DNA of 18,529 bases from an uncultured Clostridium sp. (GTDB lineage Bacteria; Bacillota; Clostridia; Clostridiales; Clostridiaceae). The notes under the pieces were generated by a model. The model worked only from the letters and a program-made list of their open reading frames with translations. It did not search any database and was not told the origin of the DNA. The position numbers and the translations under genes were made by a program. Shown here piece by piece: positions 8,481 to 16,002 of the stretch. Position 1 is the first letter of the stretch. Each line of letters begins with the position of its first letter. The stretch is from contig CAKVLD010000057.1 of assembly GCA_934755305.1 (NCBI GenBank), positions 1 through 18,529 on the forward strand, given 5' to 3'.

Positions 8481-9305
8481 TCAACTACCTGTACTTGAAT
8501 AATTTTTTAAGCTTACTCTCCAAATAAAAGATGATATTATAAGTAATATAACTGCTATAATAGGTGCTAAGTACATATATATATGTGGAAATAGCCCCAT
8601 ATCAGCTTTATTCAGAAAATATTGTGCTGGAAAATAATTAACAAATGCAAATGGAACTACATATATTAATATTTTCTGAATAAATCCAGGAAAAATACTA
8701 ATAGGATAGCCTGCTACCTTTCTAGTATTATAGAATATGAAATCCATTAAATTTGTTGTTTTTACAGTCCAAAAACTTGCACAGGAAAACATTATGAATA
8801 TGCTTGCTTGAATTAACACTCCAGAAATAATAGCTAAAATACAATATAAGACTTTACTTACACTCCACGTTATTCCTACAGAGTTAGCTGTAAACACAAA
8901 TAATAATATTCCTAAAGTTCCATGACCAACTGCTGCAAAATAATCAGCTTTAGATGATATTATTTGAAAAAATATTCCTACTGGTCTAAGGAGATATCTA
9001 TCAAATGTCCCCATTCTAACTAGTTCATGAAAATCTCTAAATCCTGTAAAAAATACTATCAGAATACTATATGATATAAATAAAAAGCTAAATAGGAACA
9101 TTAACTCATTTAAATTCCACCCACCTAAGTTGTCAAATTTTGTCAAAGTGAAATATATAATAATTATTCCTCCTAACTCTCTAAAAAACACAGCAAATGA
9201 AAGTAGAAAAGCATTTAACTTATATTGAAATTGGGATTTAATTATTACTCTAGCGTATTTAAGAAATAAAATAAAATAATTATTAACTTCATTTAAACTT
9301 TTCAC
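8481..9305 (-). CDS. ABC-2 exporter permease (COG3694/PF06182-like)
   Basis: 274 residues with about six hydrophobic segments and no signal peptide. A charged cytosolic stretch (FRDFHELVRMGTFDRYLLRP, about 89-108) lies between membrane segments. The pattern GTFDRYLLRPVG is typical of the PF06182 (former DUF990) ABC-2 permeases, which work as a heterodimer with a second permease and a dedicated ATPase. Translation starts at GTG (9305), which is 7 bases after an AAAGGAAGGA Shine-Dalgarno. It follows the partner permease by 26 bases and precedes the nucleotidyltransferase gene by 41. Cargo is unknown; the downstream enzymes suggest that the pathway product is exported. Confidence 0.88.
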   Translation of the reverse strand: MKSLNEVNNYFILFLKYARVIIKSQFQYKLNAFLLSFAVFFRELGGIIIIYFTLTKFDNLGGWNLNELMFLFSFLFISYSILIVFFTGFRDFHELVRMGTFDRYLLRPVGIFFQIISSKADYFAAVGHGTLGILLFVFTANSVGITWSVSKVLYCILAIISGVLIQASIFIMFSCASFWTVKTTNLMDFIFYNTRKVAGYPISIFPGFIQKILIYVVPFAFVNYFPAQYFLNKADMGLFPHIYMYLAPIIAVILLIISSFIWRVSLKNYSSTGS

Positions 9306-9331
9306 TTTACTATCCTTCCTTTCATACTTTA

Positions 9332-10120
9332 TCAGCCTCCTTGATGAACTAACTTCTTAACAGCATTTTTCCACATTAATGAACTTATTATATATAATAT
9401 AATTATCCAAATAGCTTGTTTTATAAATGCCATACATGTTACTTTAAAATCAAAGTTTCCTAAGTATATAGATATAGGTGCATGATATAACGAATCAAAA
9501 GGTGTAAAAGAGATTATTTTTTGTATAGGTTCTGGTAAACACCAAATTGGTACATATATACCTGCTAGTGTACTAATTAAAACATTCTTTATAGTTGCTA
9601 TACTCCATACGTTTTGAAACCAAAAAGCTATTAAAGAAATAATATAACTTATAAGAAACATTATTACCAATCCCAAAGCCACACTAATAATAGATATGAT
9701 AAAATTACCTATAGATACTGGTGGTAGTATTCCAAAGATAATTATTGATATAAACATTGCCGGAAATACTTGCATAAGAATTCTAAATAGAACCCCTCCT
9801 AAATTATAAGAAAAAAGGTATCCCATAAAATTTACTGGTCTAAGTATGTCAAAGGATATAGTTCCATCAAATATTTTATTTGCTACCATAAAATCATCTA
9901 ATATAAATGCTTGTGATACAGTTAATCCTAATATAAAGTTAGTAACAACTTCATCAAAAGTTACTCCCTCTATTACAGTTTGTCCATTATATATAATTTT
10001 CCAAATAGCTATATATACAAATATCATTACAAGAGTATTTAATATTCCAAATATATAGTCTGCTTTATATACAAAATCTTTACGAAATGCTTTAATTGCA
10101 AATTTTACATAGGCTTGCAT
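9332..10120 (-). CDS. ABC-2 exporter permease (COG4587-like)
   Basis: 262 residues with about six predicted membrane helices, beginning MQAYVKFAIKAFRKDFVYKA, an amphipathic start usual for this group. GTISFDILRPVNFMGY (about 87-102) matches the position of the GTFDRYLLRP stretch in the partner permease, so the two are distant paralogues that probably form the heterodimeric channel. The start ATG 10120 has GGAAGGGG 7 bases upstream; an out-of-frame ATG at 10124 is ignored. The gene overlaps the end of the ATPase gene by 16 bases, indicating coupled translation of the exporter parts. Confidence 0.88.
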   Translation of the reverse strand: MQAYVKFAIKAFRKDFVYKADYIFGILNTLVMIFVYIAIWKIIYNGQTVIEGVTFDEVVTNFILGLTVSQAFILDDFMVANKIFDGTISFDILRPVNFMGYLFSYNLGGVLFRILMQVFPAMFISIIIFGILPPVSIGNFIISIISVALGLVIMFLISYIISLIAFWFQNVWSIATIKNVLISTLAGIYVPIWCLPEPIQKIISFTPFDSLYHAPISIYLGNFDFKVTCMAFIKQAIWIIILYIISSLMWKNAVKKLVHQGG

Positions 10121-11100
10121 TCATATACCCCTTCCTTCACCCCATTTACATATATGTCTTTAATTATTTCTTCAATATCAGAATCTTTTAAAATTATATT
10201 ATCTACTTTGTATTGTTTAATTAATTTTACTATTACATCATTTATATTAACTGTATTATCTGTAATTATTATTCTCTTTCTATTCAATCCAATATCCATG
10301 ACTTTTGTATTTGGTATTAGTATAGGTTGATTATTATGCAATTCAATTTCTATACACTTATATCCACCTTGCATCTTCTTCATATTATAAATAGAATCAT
10401 CATATATTTTCTTTCCATGGTCAATTATAATAATCTTCTCACATACCTTTTCAATATCTTTTAGATCATGTGAGGTAAATATCATAGTGGTATTTTTCAA
10501 TTTATTTATATACTTAATAAAATTAATAATTTTATCTTTAGCAATAACATCTAATCCTATTGTTGGCTCATCTAAAAATAAAATTTCTGGATCATGTAAA
10601 AAAGCAGCTGCAATATCTGCCCTCATTCTTTGTCCTAAACTTAATTGTCTTACTGATTGCTTATCAAATTCCCCCAAATCTAATATGTCATAAAAAATCT
10701 CCATATTTTTTTTGTAAATTTCATCTGGAACTCTATAAATACTTTTTAATAAATCAAAAGTATCAATTATAGGTAGATCCCACCACAATTGAGTTTTTTG
10801 TCCAAAAACTACTCCAATATTTTTAGTATATTTTTTTCTATTTTTAAAAGGATCTAATCCATCAATAGTAATCATACCTTCAGTGGGATTAAGTATACCT
10901 GTCAACATCTTCACTGTTGTTGACTTTCCTGCCCCATTTGGTCCTATGAATCCTATCATTTCACCTTTTTCTATAGTAAAACTTACATGATCCACTGCTC
11001 TTTTAATTTTAAAATCATTTTTAAATAGATACTTTAAGCCTTTTGAATTTTGATTAACCTTGTAATCCTTTACTAATTCTTCAACTTCAATAAAACTCAT
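10105..11100 (-). CDS. ABC exporter ATPase (COG4586-like)
   Basis: 331 residues. All nucleotide-binding motifs are intact: Walker A GPNGAGKST (53-61), Q-loop Gln101, signature LSLGQ (153-157), Walker B ILFLDEPT (Asp177, Glu178) and H-loop His211 in TSHDLKD. The segment VVFGQKTQLWWDLP (97-110) is characteristic of the COG4586 ATPases that pair with COG4587 and COG3694 permeases, and the two permease genes indeed follow. The C-terminal 90 residues form the usual small regulatory extension. The ATG is 14 bases after AAGGAG, a long spacing, but no better in-frame start exists. First gene of the long minus-strand operon, 25 bases plus a leader behind the promoter at 11135-11163. Confidence 0.93.
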   Translation of the reverse strand: MSFIEVEELVKDYKVNQNSKGLKYLFKNDFKIKRAVDHVSFTIEKGEMIGFIGPNGAGKSTTVKMLTGILNPTEGMITIDGLDPFKNRKKYTKNIGVVFGQKTQLWWDLPIIDTFDLLKSIYRVPDEIYKKNMEIFYDILDLGEFDKQSVRQLSLGQRMRADIAAAFLHDPEILFLDEPTIGLDVIAKDKIINFIKYINKLKNTTMIFTSHDLKDIEKVCEKIIIIDHGKKIYDDSIYNMKKMQGGYKCIEIELHNNQPILIPNTKVMDIGLNRKRIIITDNTVNINDVIVKLIKQYKVDNIILKDSDIEEIIKDIYVNGVKEGVYECKPM

Positions 11101-11134
11101 AAATCCAACCGCATCTCCTTATCCTTTTTCTTGT

Positions 11135-11163
11135 ATTTTAAACCTTTTTACATTTTAATTCAA
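11135..11163 (-). promoter_or_regulatory. Putative sigma-A promoter of the exporter/biosynthetic operon
   Basis: On the minus strand TTGAAT (11158-11163) and TAAAAT (11135-11140) are separated by exactly 17 bases. It lies 35 bases upstream of the ATPase start and is the only good candidate in the 211-base divergent region. I see no operator repeat around it. Confidence 0.5.
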
Positions 11164-11311
11164 TTGTTTTTTTCATTTTTTGTTTATTTTTTACATATAA
11201 GTATTGCCATTTCCTTTTTTTTATTTTATTTTATAAATATATATCAGATTTATTCTTTTTTAATTTATGTATAAAAGTATGAAAATATTAATTATTGTGA
11301 GGTGTTTAACG

Positions 11312-12352
11312 ATGAAAAATAAAATTGACTTTACTTTACGTCTAAATGAACTTTGCCCAGAATTAAAAAATATAGAGATTCAAAAATCTTTAATATTAAC
11401 TTTGGGTTCCTTTAACATTAGAGTTCACTTAAATACATCTGATTCAAAATGTTTGGATTTTTTTTCTGATTGGAAAGAGGCAGATGAAAATACAAATTTT
11501 GATTACGAAGTATTTTTAATAGATAAAGATACTTCTACATTAGAAAACTTCAAATTAGACTCTAATTATCGTACAAAAAGATTTAAAGAAGGCTATTATA
11601 TAACTGATCATTTTGGTAAAGCTATCTTTATAAGAAGAAAAGATAATATATTTTGCTTTATAGGTGAAAATCTACAAAATATATTTTGGCCTTATTTTAT
11701 AAAATATATTTTGACTAACTATTCTATAAGAAATAATTCTTTGCATTTAAAAGGTTCTTCTTTTGAAATAAATAATGTTGGTGGACTTTTAATAGGTAGA
11801 GGTGGTGGTGGCAAAACTGTGCTACTAAAAACTATTTGTGATTATAAAGGAAATTTCATATCTAATACCCATAACCTAGTAAAAGATAATTATTTAACTG
11901 GAATTAAAAGTAATATAAGAATTCGTTCAAATGAGCTATTTGCTGATTATTTAAATTCTGGAAATTGTACTAAAGCTATAAAAGCTGGTGACTATAATAT
12001 AGATCCCAAAAAGGTTTTTAAAAGTTCTGATAAAGATACTGTTAAATTAAAATATATATTTATTGTTAATTCTAGAAAAGACGGAGGCTATCTTTTAGAA
12101 AAAATATCTCCTGAAGATATGTTTAATTATATGCAACAATTTAGCCTTGCTATTAATGTGTATGGACTAAAAGAAGATATTATTGATGATTGTGATGGTA
12201 ATAGTATTTCCTTCTCAAATGTAATTAAAAATAATAATGATATGTTGTATACATTAGCTCAAAATTGTGAATGTTACTATGTAAATATAGATAGTTTTAT
12301 ACCAGAAAATAAAAATAAATTTTTAAATTTCATAAATACAATTTTTATATAA
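11312..12352 (+). CDS. HPr-kinase-like P-loop protein
   Basis: 346 residues from ATG 11312, which has GAGGTG 7-8 bases upstream; an earlier in-frame ATG at 11267 has no Shine-Dalgarno and adds 15 unlikely residues. The Walker A GRGGGGKT (162-169), preceded by SLHLKGSSFEINNVGGLLI, resembles the HPr kinase/phosphorylase C-terminal domain and its relatives found in peptide and polysaccharide loci. It is not the canonical HprK of sugar regulation: the P-loop has GRGGGGKT rather than the usual GxSGxGKS form, and an Asn-Thr-His (185-187) sits where HprK has its acidic residues. Relatives such as PadeK phosphorylate the C-terminal Ser of lasso peptides. It diverges from the operon holding the nucleotidyltransferase, so it may act in the same pathway (inference). 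Target unknown. Confidence 0.8.
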   Translation: MKNKIDFTLRLNELCPELKNIEIQKSLILTLGSFNIRVHLNTSDSKCLDFFSDWKEADENTNFDYEVFLIDKDTSTLENFKLDSNYRTKRFKEGYYITDHFGKAIFIRRKDNIFCFIGENLQNIFWPYFIKYILTNYSIRNNSLHLKGSSFEINNVGGLLIGRGGGGKTVLLKTICDYKGNFISNTHNLVKDNYLTGIKSNIRIRSNELFADYLNSGNCTKAIKAGDYNIDPKKVFKSSDKDTVKLKYIFIVNSRKDGGYLLEKISPEDMFNYMQQFSLAINVYGLKEDIIDDCDGNSISFSNVIKNNNDMLYTLAQNCECYYVNIDSFIPENKNKFLNFINTIFI

Positions 12353-12428
12353 TGTTCAAAAATATTTTTTGCATTTTTCACAAAAATTAAACTTATTATT
12401 AAATTATAGACACTTTACTGGAATAATA

Positions 12429-12457
12429 TTGATAATATTGAAAATTAATGGTAGTAT
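12429..12457 (+). promoter_or_regulatory. Putative promoter of the MBL-fold hydrolase gene
   Basis: TTGATA (12429-12434) and TAGTAT (12452-12457) with a 17-base spacer, 54 bases upstream of the start codon. The rest of the 159-base gap after the HPr-kinase-like gene is AT-rich and shows no GC-containing terminator stem or credible small gene. Confidence 0.4.
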
Positions 12458-12511
12458 TTGTTTGTAATGAAATATTTAACTTAGTGTTAATTTATATAGG
12501 AGGTTTATAAA

Positions 12512-13243
12512 ATGAAAATTTTATTTGCAAGACATTCAACAATGGTTGTTGATATTAATGGTAAAAAAATATTAATTGATCCAGCACTAGATCCAAAAGG
12601 TGCTATTACTACAGAAACTGGTCCTAACCCCAAAATAGCAGTTGAAACTTCTATAGAAGATTTAACTAATGTTGATGGTATACTTGTAACACATTTACAT
12701 GGTGATCATTTTGATGATGAAGCTAAAAAATTATTGCCTAAAGATTTACCTATGCTATGTCAATCTGAAGATGAAAATGATATGAAAGAATGTGGATTTA
12801 ATAATGTAATCCCTATTGAAAAGGAAGTAAATTGGAAAAACTTAAAAATTACCAGAGTAAATGCTCAACATGGTTCAGGTGCTATTTTAAAAAGCATGGG
12901 GATAGTTTCTGGTTTCGTTATAGAAGATAATGATTATTGTGTATACGTAATTGGTGATTCTATATGGTATGAAGAAGTTGAAAAGACCATTGAAAAATTT
13001 AATCCTAATGTAATAATAATAAATGCTGGTGCTGCAAATTTAGGTACAGGCCCTATAACAATGAATGAATCTGATATATATAATGTTATAAATAAAACTC
13101 CTAAAGCCAAGATAGTAGCAGTTCATATGGATGCTTGGGGACATTGTGAACTTACTAAGGCTAAGCTTAAAAACTTTTTAAAAGAAAAGAATATTGAAGA
13201 AAAGGTTATTATTCCATTAGAAAACACAGAATTTTCTATTTAA
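12512..13243 (+). CDS. Metallo-beta-lactamase-fold metal-dependent hydrolase (UlaG-like)
   Basis: 243 residues, the normal size for the UlaG/UPF0173-type branch of the MBL superfamily. The metal-binding motif THLHGDHFD contains His61, His63, Asp65 and His66. Further likely ligands are His120 (AQHGSG), Asp149 (VIGDSIW) and His205 (VAVHMDAWGHC). The N-terminal strand MKILFARHSTMVVDINGKKI is typical of proteins that hydrolyse small phosphorylated lactones, phosphodiesters or related substrates; the actual substrate cannot be told. A perfect AGGAGG lies 8 bases before the ATG. It appears to be a one-gene unit, with a promoter at 12429-12457 and a terminator at 13293-13338. Probably a housekeeping or detoxification enzyme rather than a member of the neighbouring pathway. 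Confidence 0.9.
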   Translation: MKILFARHSTMVVDINGKKILIDPALDPKGAITTETGPNPKIAVETSIEDLTNVDGILVTHLHGDHFDDEAKKLLPKDLPMLCQSEDENDMKECGFNNVIPIEKEVNWKNLKITRVNAQHGSGAILKSMGIVSGFVIEDNDYCVYVIGDSIWYEEVEKTIEKFNPNVIIINAGAANLGTGPITMNESDIYNVINKTPKAKIVAVHMDAWGHCELTKAKLKNFLKEKNIEEKVIIPLENTEFSI

Positions 13244-13292
13244 TTAGTTGCTTTACTTATTTGTATAAACTAAATAAATAATATTTTATTTG

Positions 13293-13338
13293 AAGTAAGG
13301 TTGAAATGTTAAAGCAGTGCATTTCAACCTTACTTTTT
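13293..13338. terminator. Bidirectional intrinsic terminator between convergent genes
   Basis: AAGTAAGGTTGAAATG (13293-13308) is perfectly repeated in inverse orientation at 13320-13335, giving a 16-bp stem with an 11-base loop. A T-run (13334-13338) follows on the plus strand, and AT-rich sequence with short T tracts follows on the minus strand. It lies between the ends of the hydrolase and flavodoxin genes, so it can end both transcripts. Confidence 0.9.
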
Positions 13339-13343
13339 AATTA

Positions 13344-13823
13344 TTACAGATTAAGTCCTTTAAACCATGCTTTTAAATCTGACTCTAATATTTCTCCATT
13401 CAACATTTTTCCTTCTGAAATTTCAGCAGTTGGTATAATCTTTTTTAATCCTTGTACAGTTTTTCCAAATCCACTTCCACCAGATGTTGCAAATAGAATA
13501 ACCTTCTTTCCTGTAAAATCATAACTTTCAATGAAAGTATCTATAATACTTGGCTCACGATACCACCAAATAGGAAAGCACAAGAAAACTACATCGTAGC
13601 TCTTCATATTATCAACTTTTCCTTCAATTTCTGGTCTAGAAGTTAAATCATTCATTTCCACACTACTACGGCTGTTTTTATCCCTCCAATTCAAATCTGC
13701 ATCTGTATATGGAATCTTAGGTTCTATTTCATAAATATCTGCTTTTACAGCACTTGCAAGAAGTTTAGCAGCCTTTGCTGTTATACCACTTGCACTAAAA
13801 TACGAAACTAATATTTTACTCAT
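13344..13823 (-). CDS. Flavodoxin
   Basis: 159 residues from ATG 13823, with GGGGAG 10 bases upstream; the in-frame TTG at 13841 would overlap that Shine-Dalgarno. MSKILVSYFSASGITAK has the FMN-phosphate loop (Ser10 to Thr15) that opens all flavodoxins. PIWWYREPS (84-92) and FATSGGSGFGKT (111-122) match the loops that hold the isoalloxazine ring in the long-type, flavodoxin_4-like family. It is a cytosolic one- or two-electron carrier or a flavodoxin-like reductase; the partner is unknown. It appears to be a single-gene unit on the minus strand, convergent with the hydrolase gene and ending at the shared terminator. No NADPH or substrate domain is fused. Confidence 0.92.
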   Translation of the reverse strand: MSKILVSYFSASGITAKAAKLLASAVKADIYEIEPKIPYTDADLNWRDKNSRSSVEMNDLTSRPEIEGKVDNMKSYDVVFLCFPIWWYREPSIIDTFIESYDFTGKKVILFATSGGSGFGKTVQGLKKIIPTAEISEGKMLNGEILESDLKAWFKGLNL

Positions 13824-13865
13824 TATTATATCACTCCCCAATTTTATATTGCCTTAATTAACTAT

Positions 13866-13894
13866 AATGTACGCTTATCCACATATAATGTCAA
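13866..13894 (-). promoter_or_regulatory. Putative promoter of the flavodoxin gene
   Basis: On the minus strand a perfect TTGACA (13889-13894) is followed 17 bases later by TACATT (13866-13871). The -10 box is weak, and CATTAT at a 19-base spacing is an alternative. It lies 43 bases upstream of the flavodoxin start. Confidence 0.45.
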
Positions 13895-13926
13895 TACAAG
13901 TAATTTTTTTAAAATTATTTAAAAAA

Positions 13927-15807
13927 TTATAGATAAATCTTTACCTTGTTACATATTTCTTTAACTGTCTTTAATCCATTAAATGCATCTATATCTATTT
14001 TTATTTTATAAAACTCTTCTACATAATATAAAAATGCAACATTAGTTATGGACTCAGTAAATAAATAAGATACATCTTCATTAATATCTGGACGTTCATT
14101 ATATGCTTTTTCAAAAATATTTAATATATCTATTTGAAATTTATTATATTCATATTTATCAATAGATCTATTTCTTAAACTAACTATATTTCCATAATCT
14201 CCACTATTATACTTCTGAATTATTTCAAATCTTTTTATTTTTCCACTTGTTGTTTTAGGAATACTATCAATAAATACAATTCCATCATAACGAATAGAAG
14301 TTTTATCACAAACATCTTTCCTTATATTCTTAAAAATTTCTACAATATTTTCATCAAACTTATGTTTTAAAAATATTACTATTCCATATTTATCTCTTGC
14401 ATCTTTTCCTATTGGAATTAAAACAAATTGATATTTATAATTTATTTTTTTATTTATATATTCTTCTGCATCTGTACAAAAATAATTTTTCCCATTAATA
14501 ATAAGTTCTGATTCTCTTCCTATAATGTAGACTTCTTTATTATAAATAAATCCAATATCTCCGGTAAATAACCTACCTTCACTATCTAAAGAAGGCACTT
14601 CATTATTGTCTATTAAAAATTTCTTAGCTACACTTTTTCCTGAAATATATACCCTTCCAACTACATTTTCTACTGGCTTTTTTTCTTCATCTAATACTTT
14701 AACTAATATACCTTTTACACTTTCCCCTTCACATACAAATTTAGTTCCCCCTTCTAAAGGAGTAACTTTATCTCCTAAAAACATCTTTTTCTTATTAATA
14801 CTTAAATATTTAACTGGTGTATTTACTTTAGGAAAAGCTGCTGCTAATGAAGCTTCTGCTAGTCCATATACAGGAAAAATAACATTTTCTTTCAACTTAT
14901 ATTTCTTCATTTTATTTATAAATTCATCAATTATTTCATAAGAGATTCTTTCTGCTCCATTAAATATCACCCTTACATTAGACAAATTATAACTTTTATC
15001 TACTTTCTTTTTTTCTAAGTAATTCATTAAATGTACATACCCAAAATTAGGAGAACAAGTAATAGTTCCTTTATACTTGTCCAATAGTTCAAGCCATATA
15101 TATGGTTTTAAAGAAAATACTTTTGTATCTATGATAATGTGATTAACAAGATATGAAGCTGGAGTTAAGTGAAATCCTATAAGTCCCATATCGTGGGTTA
15201 ATGGAAGCCAGCTTAACCCTATATCATCTTCTTTAAGATTAATTCCAGTTTTAATAGCATCTATATTAGTCATTAAATTTTTATGAGATAACATTACACC
15301 TTTTGGATTTCCTGTTGATCCACTTGAAAATTGAACAAATGCTATTTTTTCTGACAAATCTTCCTCTTGATTTATGCTAATATTATCTTCAACCTCACCA
15401 AATTCATCTGCTACTACTATCCTACAATTAAGTTTATCCTTAATTTTTTCTAACTTTTCCTTTTGAGTTTTGGTTGTAATTATAACTGCATCACATAAAG
15501 AACTCGCAACATTAATTAACTTATTTCTACTTTCTATATTCTTAGCTATTTCTAAAGGTACTGCATAATATTCATAAGCTATACATGCCCAAAAATAATA
15601 TATGAAAAGTTCATTAGAATCAATTTGAAAAATAATTTTACTATTTTTATTAATATTATTTTTTATTAAATTATTTCCTATCTTTAGTGAATTCTTAAAT
15701 ATTTCATCATATGTAACATACTTCTCTTCTTTAACTGAAGTTACAAAAGTAACTCCTTTATCTTTTACATCTTTAAACTTTAAAAAAACCTCCCTCAAAT
15801 TTTTCAT
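13927..15807 (-). CDS. Fatty acyl-AMP ligase-like adenylating enzyme with C-terminal carrier-like domain
   Basis: 626 residues. Residues 1 to about 540 are an ANL-family adenylation domain: the phosphate loop SSGSTGNPKG (161-170), WLPLTHDMGLIG (200-211), VYGLAEAS (313-320), FTGDIGF (414-420), GRESELIINGKNYFCTDAEE (430-449) and the A10 lysine Lys523 in SGKIKRFE. The WLPxxHDMGLIG and GR...NGKN patterns point to the fatty acyl-AMP ligase (FAAL) branch, which feeds acyl chains to carrier proteins rather than CoA. Residues about 555-626 resemble a carrier domain, with Ser586 in FTESITNV at the phosphopantetheine position and the usual helix after it; Glu-Ser-Ile replaces the common Asp-Ser-Leu. 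GGAGG lies 6-7 bases before the ATG. Transcribed alone from a strong promoter. No PKS/NRPS partner is in the window, so the acceptor is unknown. Confidence 0.88.
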   Translation of the reverse strand: MKNLREVFLKFKDVKDKGVTFVTSVKEEKYVTYDEIFKNSLKIGNNLIKNNINKNSKIIFQIDSNELFIYYFWACIAYEYYAVPLEIAKNIESRNKLINVASSLCDAVIITTKTQKEKLEKIKDKLNCRIVVADEFGEVEDNISINQEEDLSEKIAFVQFSSGSTGNPKGVMLSHKNLMTNIDAIKTGINLKEDDIGLSWLPLTHDMGLIGFHLTPASYLVNHIIIDTKVFSLKPYIWLELLDKYKGTITCSPNFGYVHLMNYLEKKKVDKSYNLSNVRVIFNGAERISYEIIDEFINKMKKYKLKENVIFPVYGLAEASLAAAFPKVNTPVKYLSINKKKMFLGDKVTPLEGGTKFVCEGESVKGILVKVLDEEKKPVENVVGRVYISGKSVAKKFLIDNNEVPSLDSEGRLFTGDIGFIYNKEVYIIGRESELIINGKNYFCTDAEEYINKKINYKYQFVLIPIGKDARDKYGIVIFLKHKFDENIVEIFKNIRKDVCDKTSIRYDGIVFIDSIPKTTSGKIKRFEIIQKYNSGDYGNIVSLRNRSIDKYEYNKFQIDILNIFEKAYNERPDINEDVSYLFTESITNVAFLYYVEEFYKIKIDIDAFNGLKTVKEICNKVKIYL

Positions 15808-15842
15808 TCCCTTTTCCTCCTTTTTTTAAATTACTTTTTAAA

Positions 15843-15872
15843 ATTATATTCACATATTACTTTTTTTGTCAA
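15843..15872 (-). promoter_or_regulatory. Near-consensus sigma-A promoter of the acyl-AMP ligase gene
   Basis: On the minus strand TTGACA (15867-15872) and TATAAT (15843-15848) are both perfect, with an 18-base spacer, 36 bases upstream of the start codon. No operator-like repeat is obvious, so strong constitutive transcription is expected unless a distant site acts. Confidence 0.75.
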
Positions 15873-15887
15873 GTTTAGAATTTTATG

Positions 15888-15916
15888 TTTACATTTTACT
15901 TTCTTCTGCCTTTATA
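15888..15916 (+). promoter_or_regulatory. Possible promoter of the tandem paralogue genes
   Basis: TTTACA (15888-15893) and TTTATA (15911-15916) with 17 bases between them; a neighbouring TATATA at 15913 is an alternative -10. Transcription would begin near 15922-15925. It is divergent from the acyl-AMP ligase promoter, with only 16 bases between the two -35 boxes, so the two promoters may interfere. A sporulation or other alternative sigma factor cannot be excluded. Confidence 0.4.
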
Positions 15917-15928
15917 TAAAGTGTAAGG

Positions 15929-15964
15929 GTCATGCAGATGAGAAATTTTTCAAACTTTGCAGAC
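15929..15964 (+). promoter_or_regulatory. Possible 5'-terminal mRNA hairpin ahead of the first paralogue
   Basis: GTCATGCA (15929-15936) can pair with TGCAGAC (15958-15964), 7 bp with one bulged A. The 21-base loop contains a second weak AT pairing (TGAGAA with TTTTCA). If the promoter at 15888-15916 is right, this hairpin lies within a few bases of the 5' end of the transcript, where such structures often protect mRNA. Not a recognised riboswitch. Confidence 0.3.
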
Positions 15965-16002
15965 TTCTATTAAAAAATTTAAATAAAAAAGGAGTGTTCA
16001 AA

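Noticed and set aside
11101..11115. Five-codon mini-ORF (ATG CGG TTG GAT TTA TGA) overlapping the ATPase start, a possible translational leader
   Set aside because: Its ATG directly abuts the AAGGAG with no spacing, so it is unlikely to be translated.
11312..12352. Canonical HprK of carbon catabolite control
   Set aside because: The P-loop and following residues differ from the HprK signature, and the gene context is a biosynthetic locus.
12351..12395. Small ORF of 12 codons after the HPr-kinase-like gene, considered as a precursor peptide
   Set aside because: No Shine-Dalgarno and no peptide features (leader, Cys/Ser/Thr core); it looks like a chance frame.
12353..12400. A-run followed by T-run after the HPr-kinase-like gene, considered as a terminator
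   Set aside because: The pairing is almost only A-T and no stable stem forms.
14606..14941. Plus-strand ORF of 111 codons inside the acyl-AMP ligase gene
   Set aside because: It lies opposite conserved adenylation motifs and has no credible start site; it is a shadow frame.
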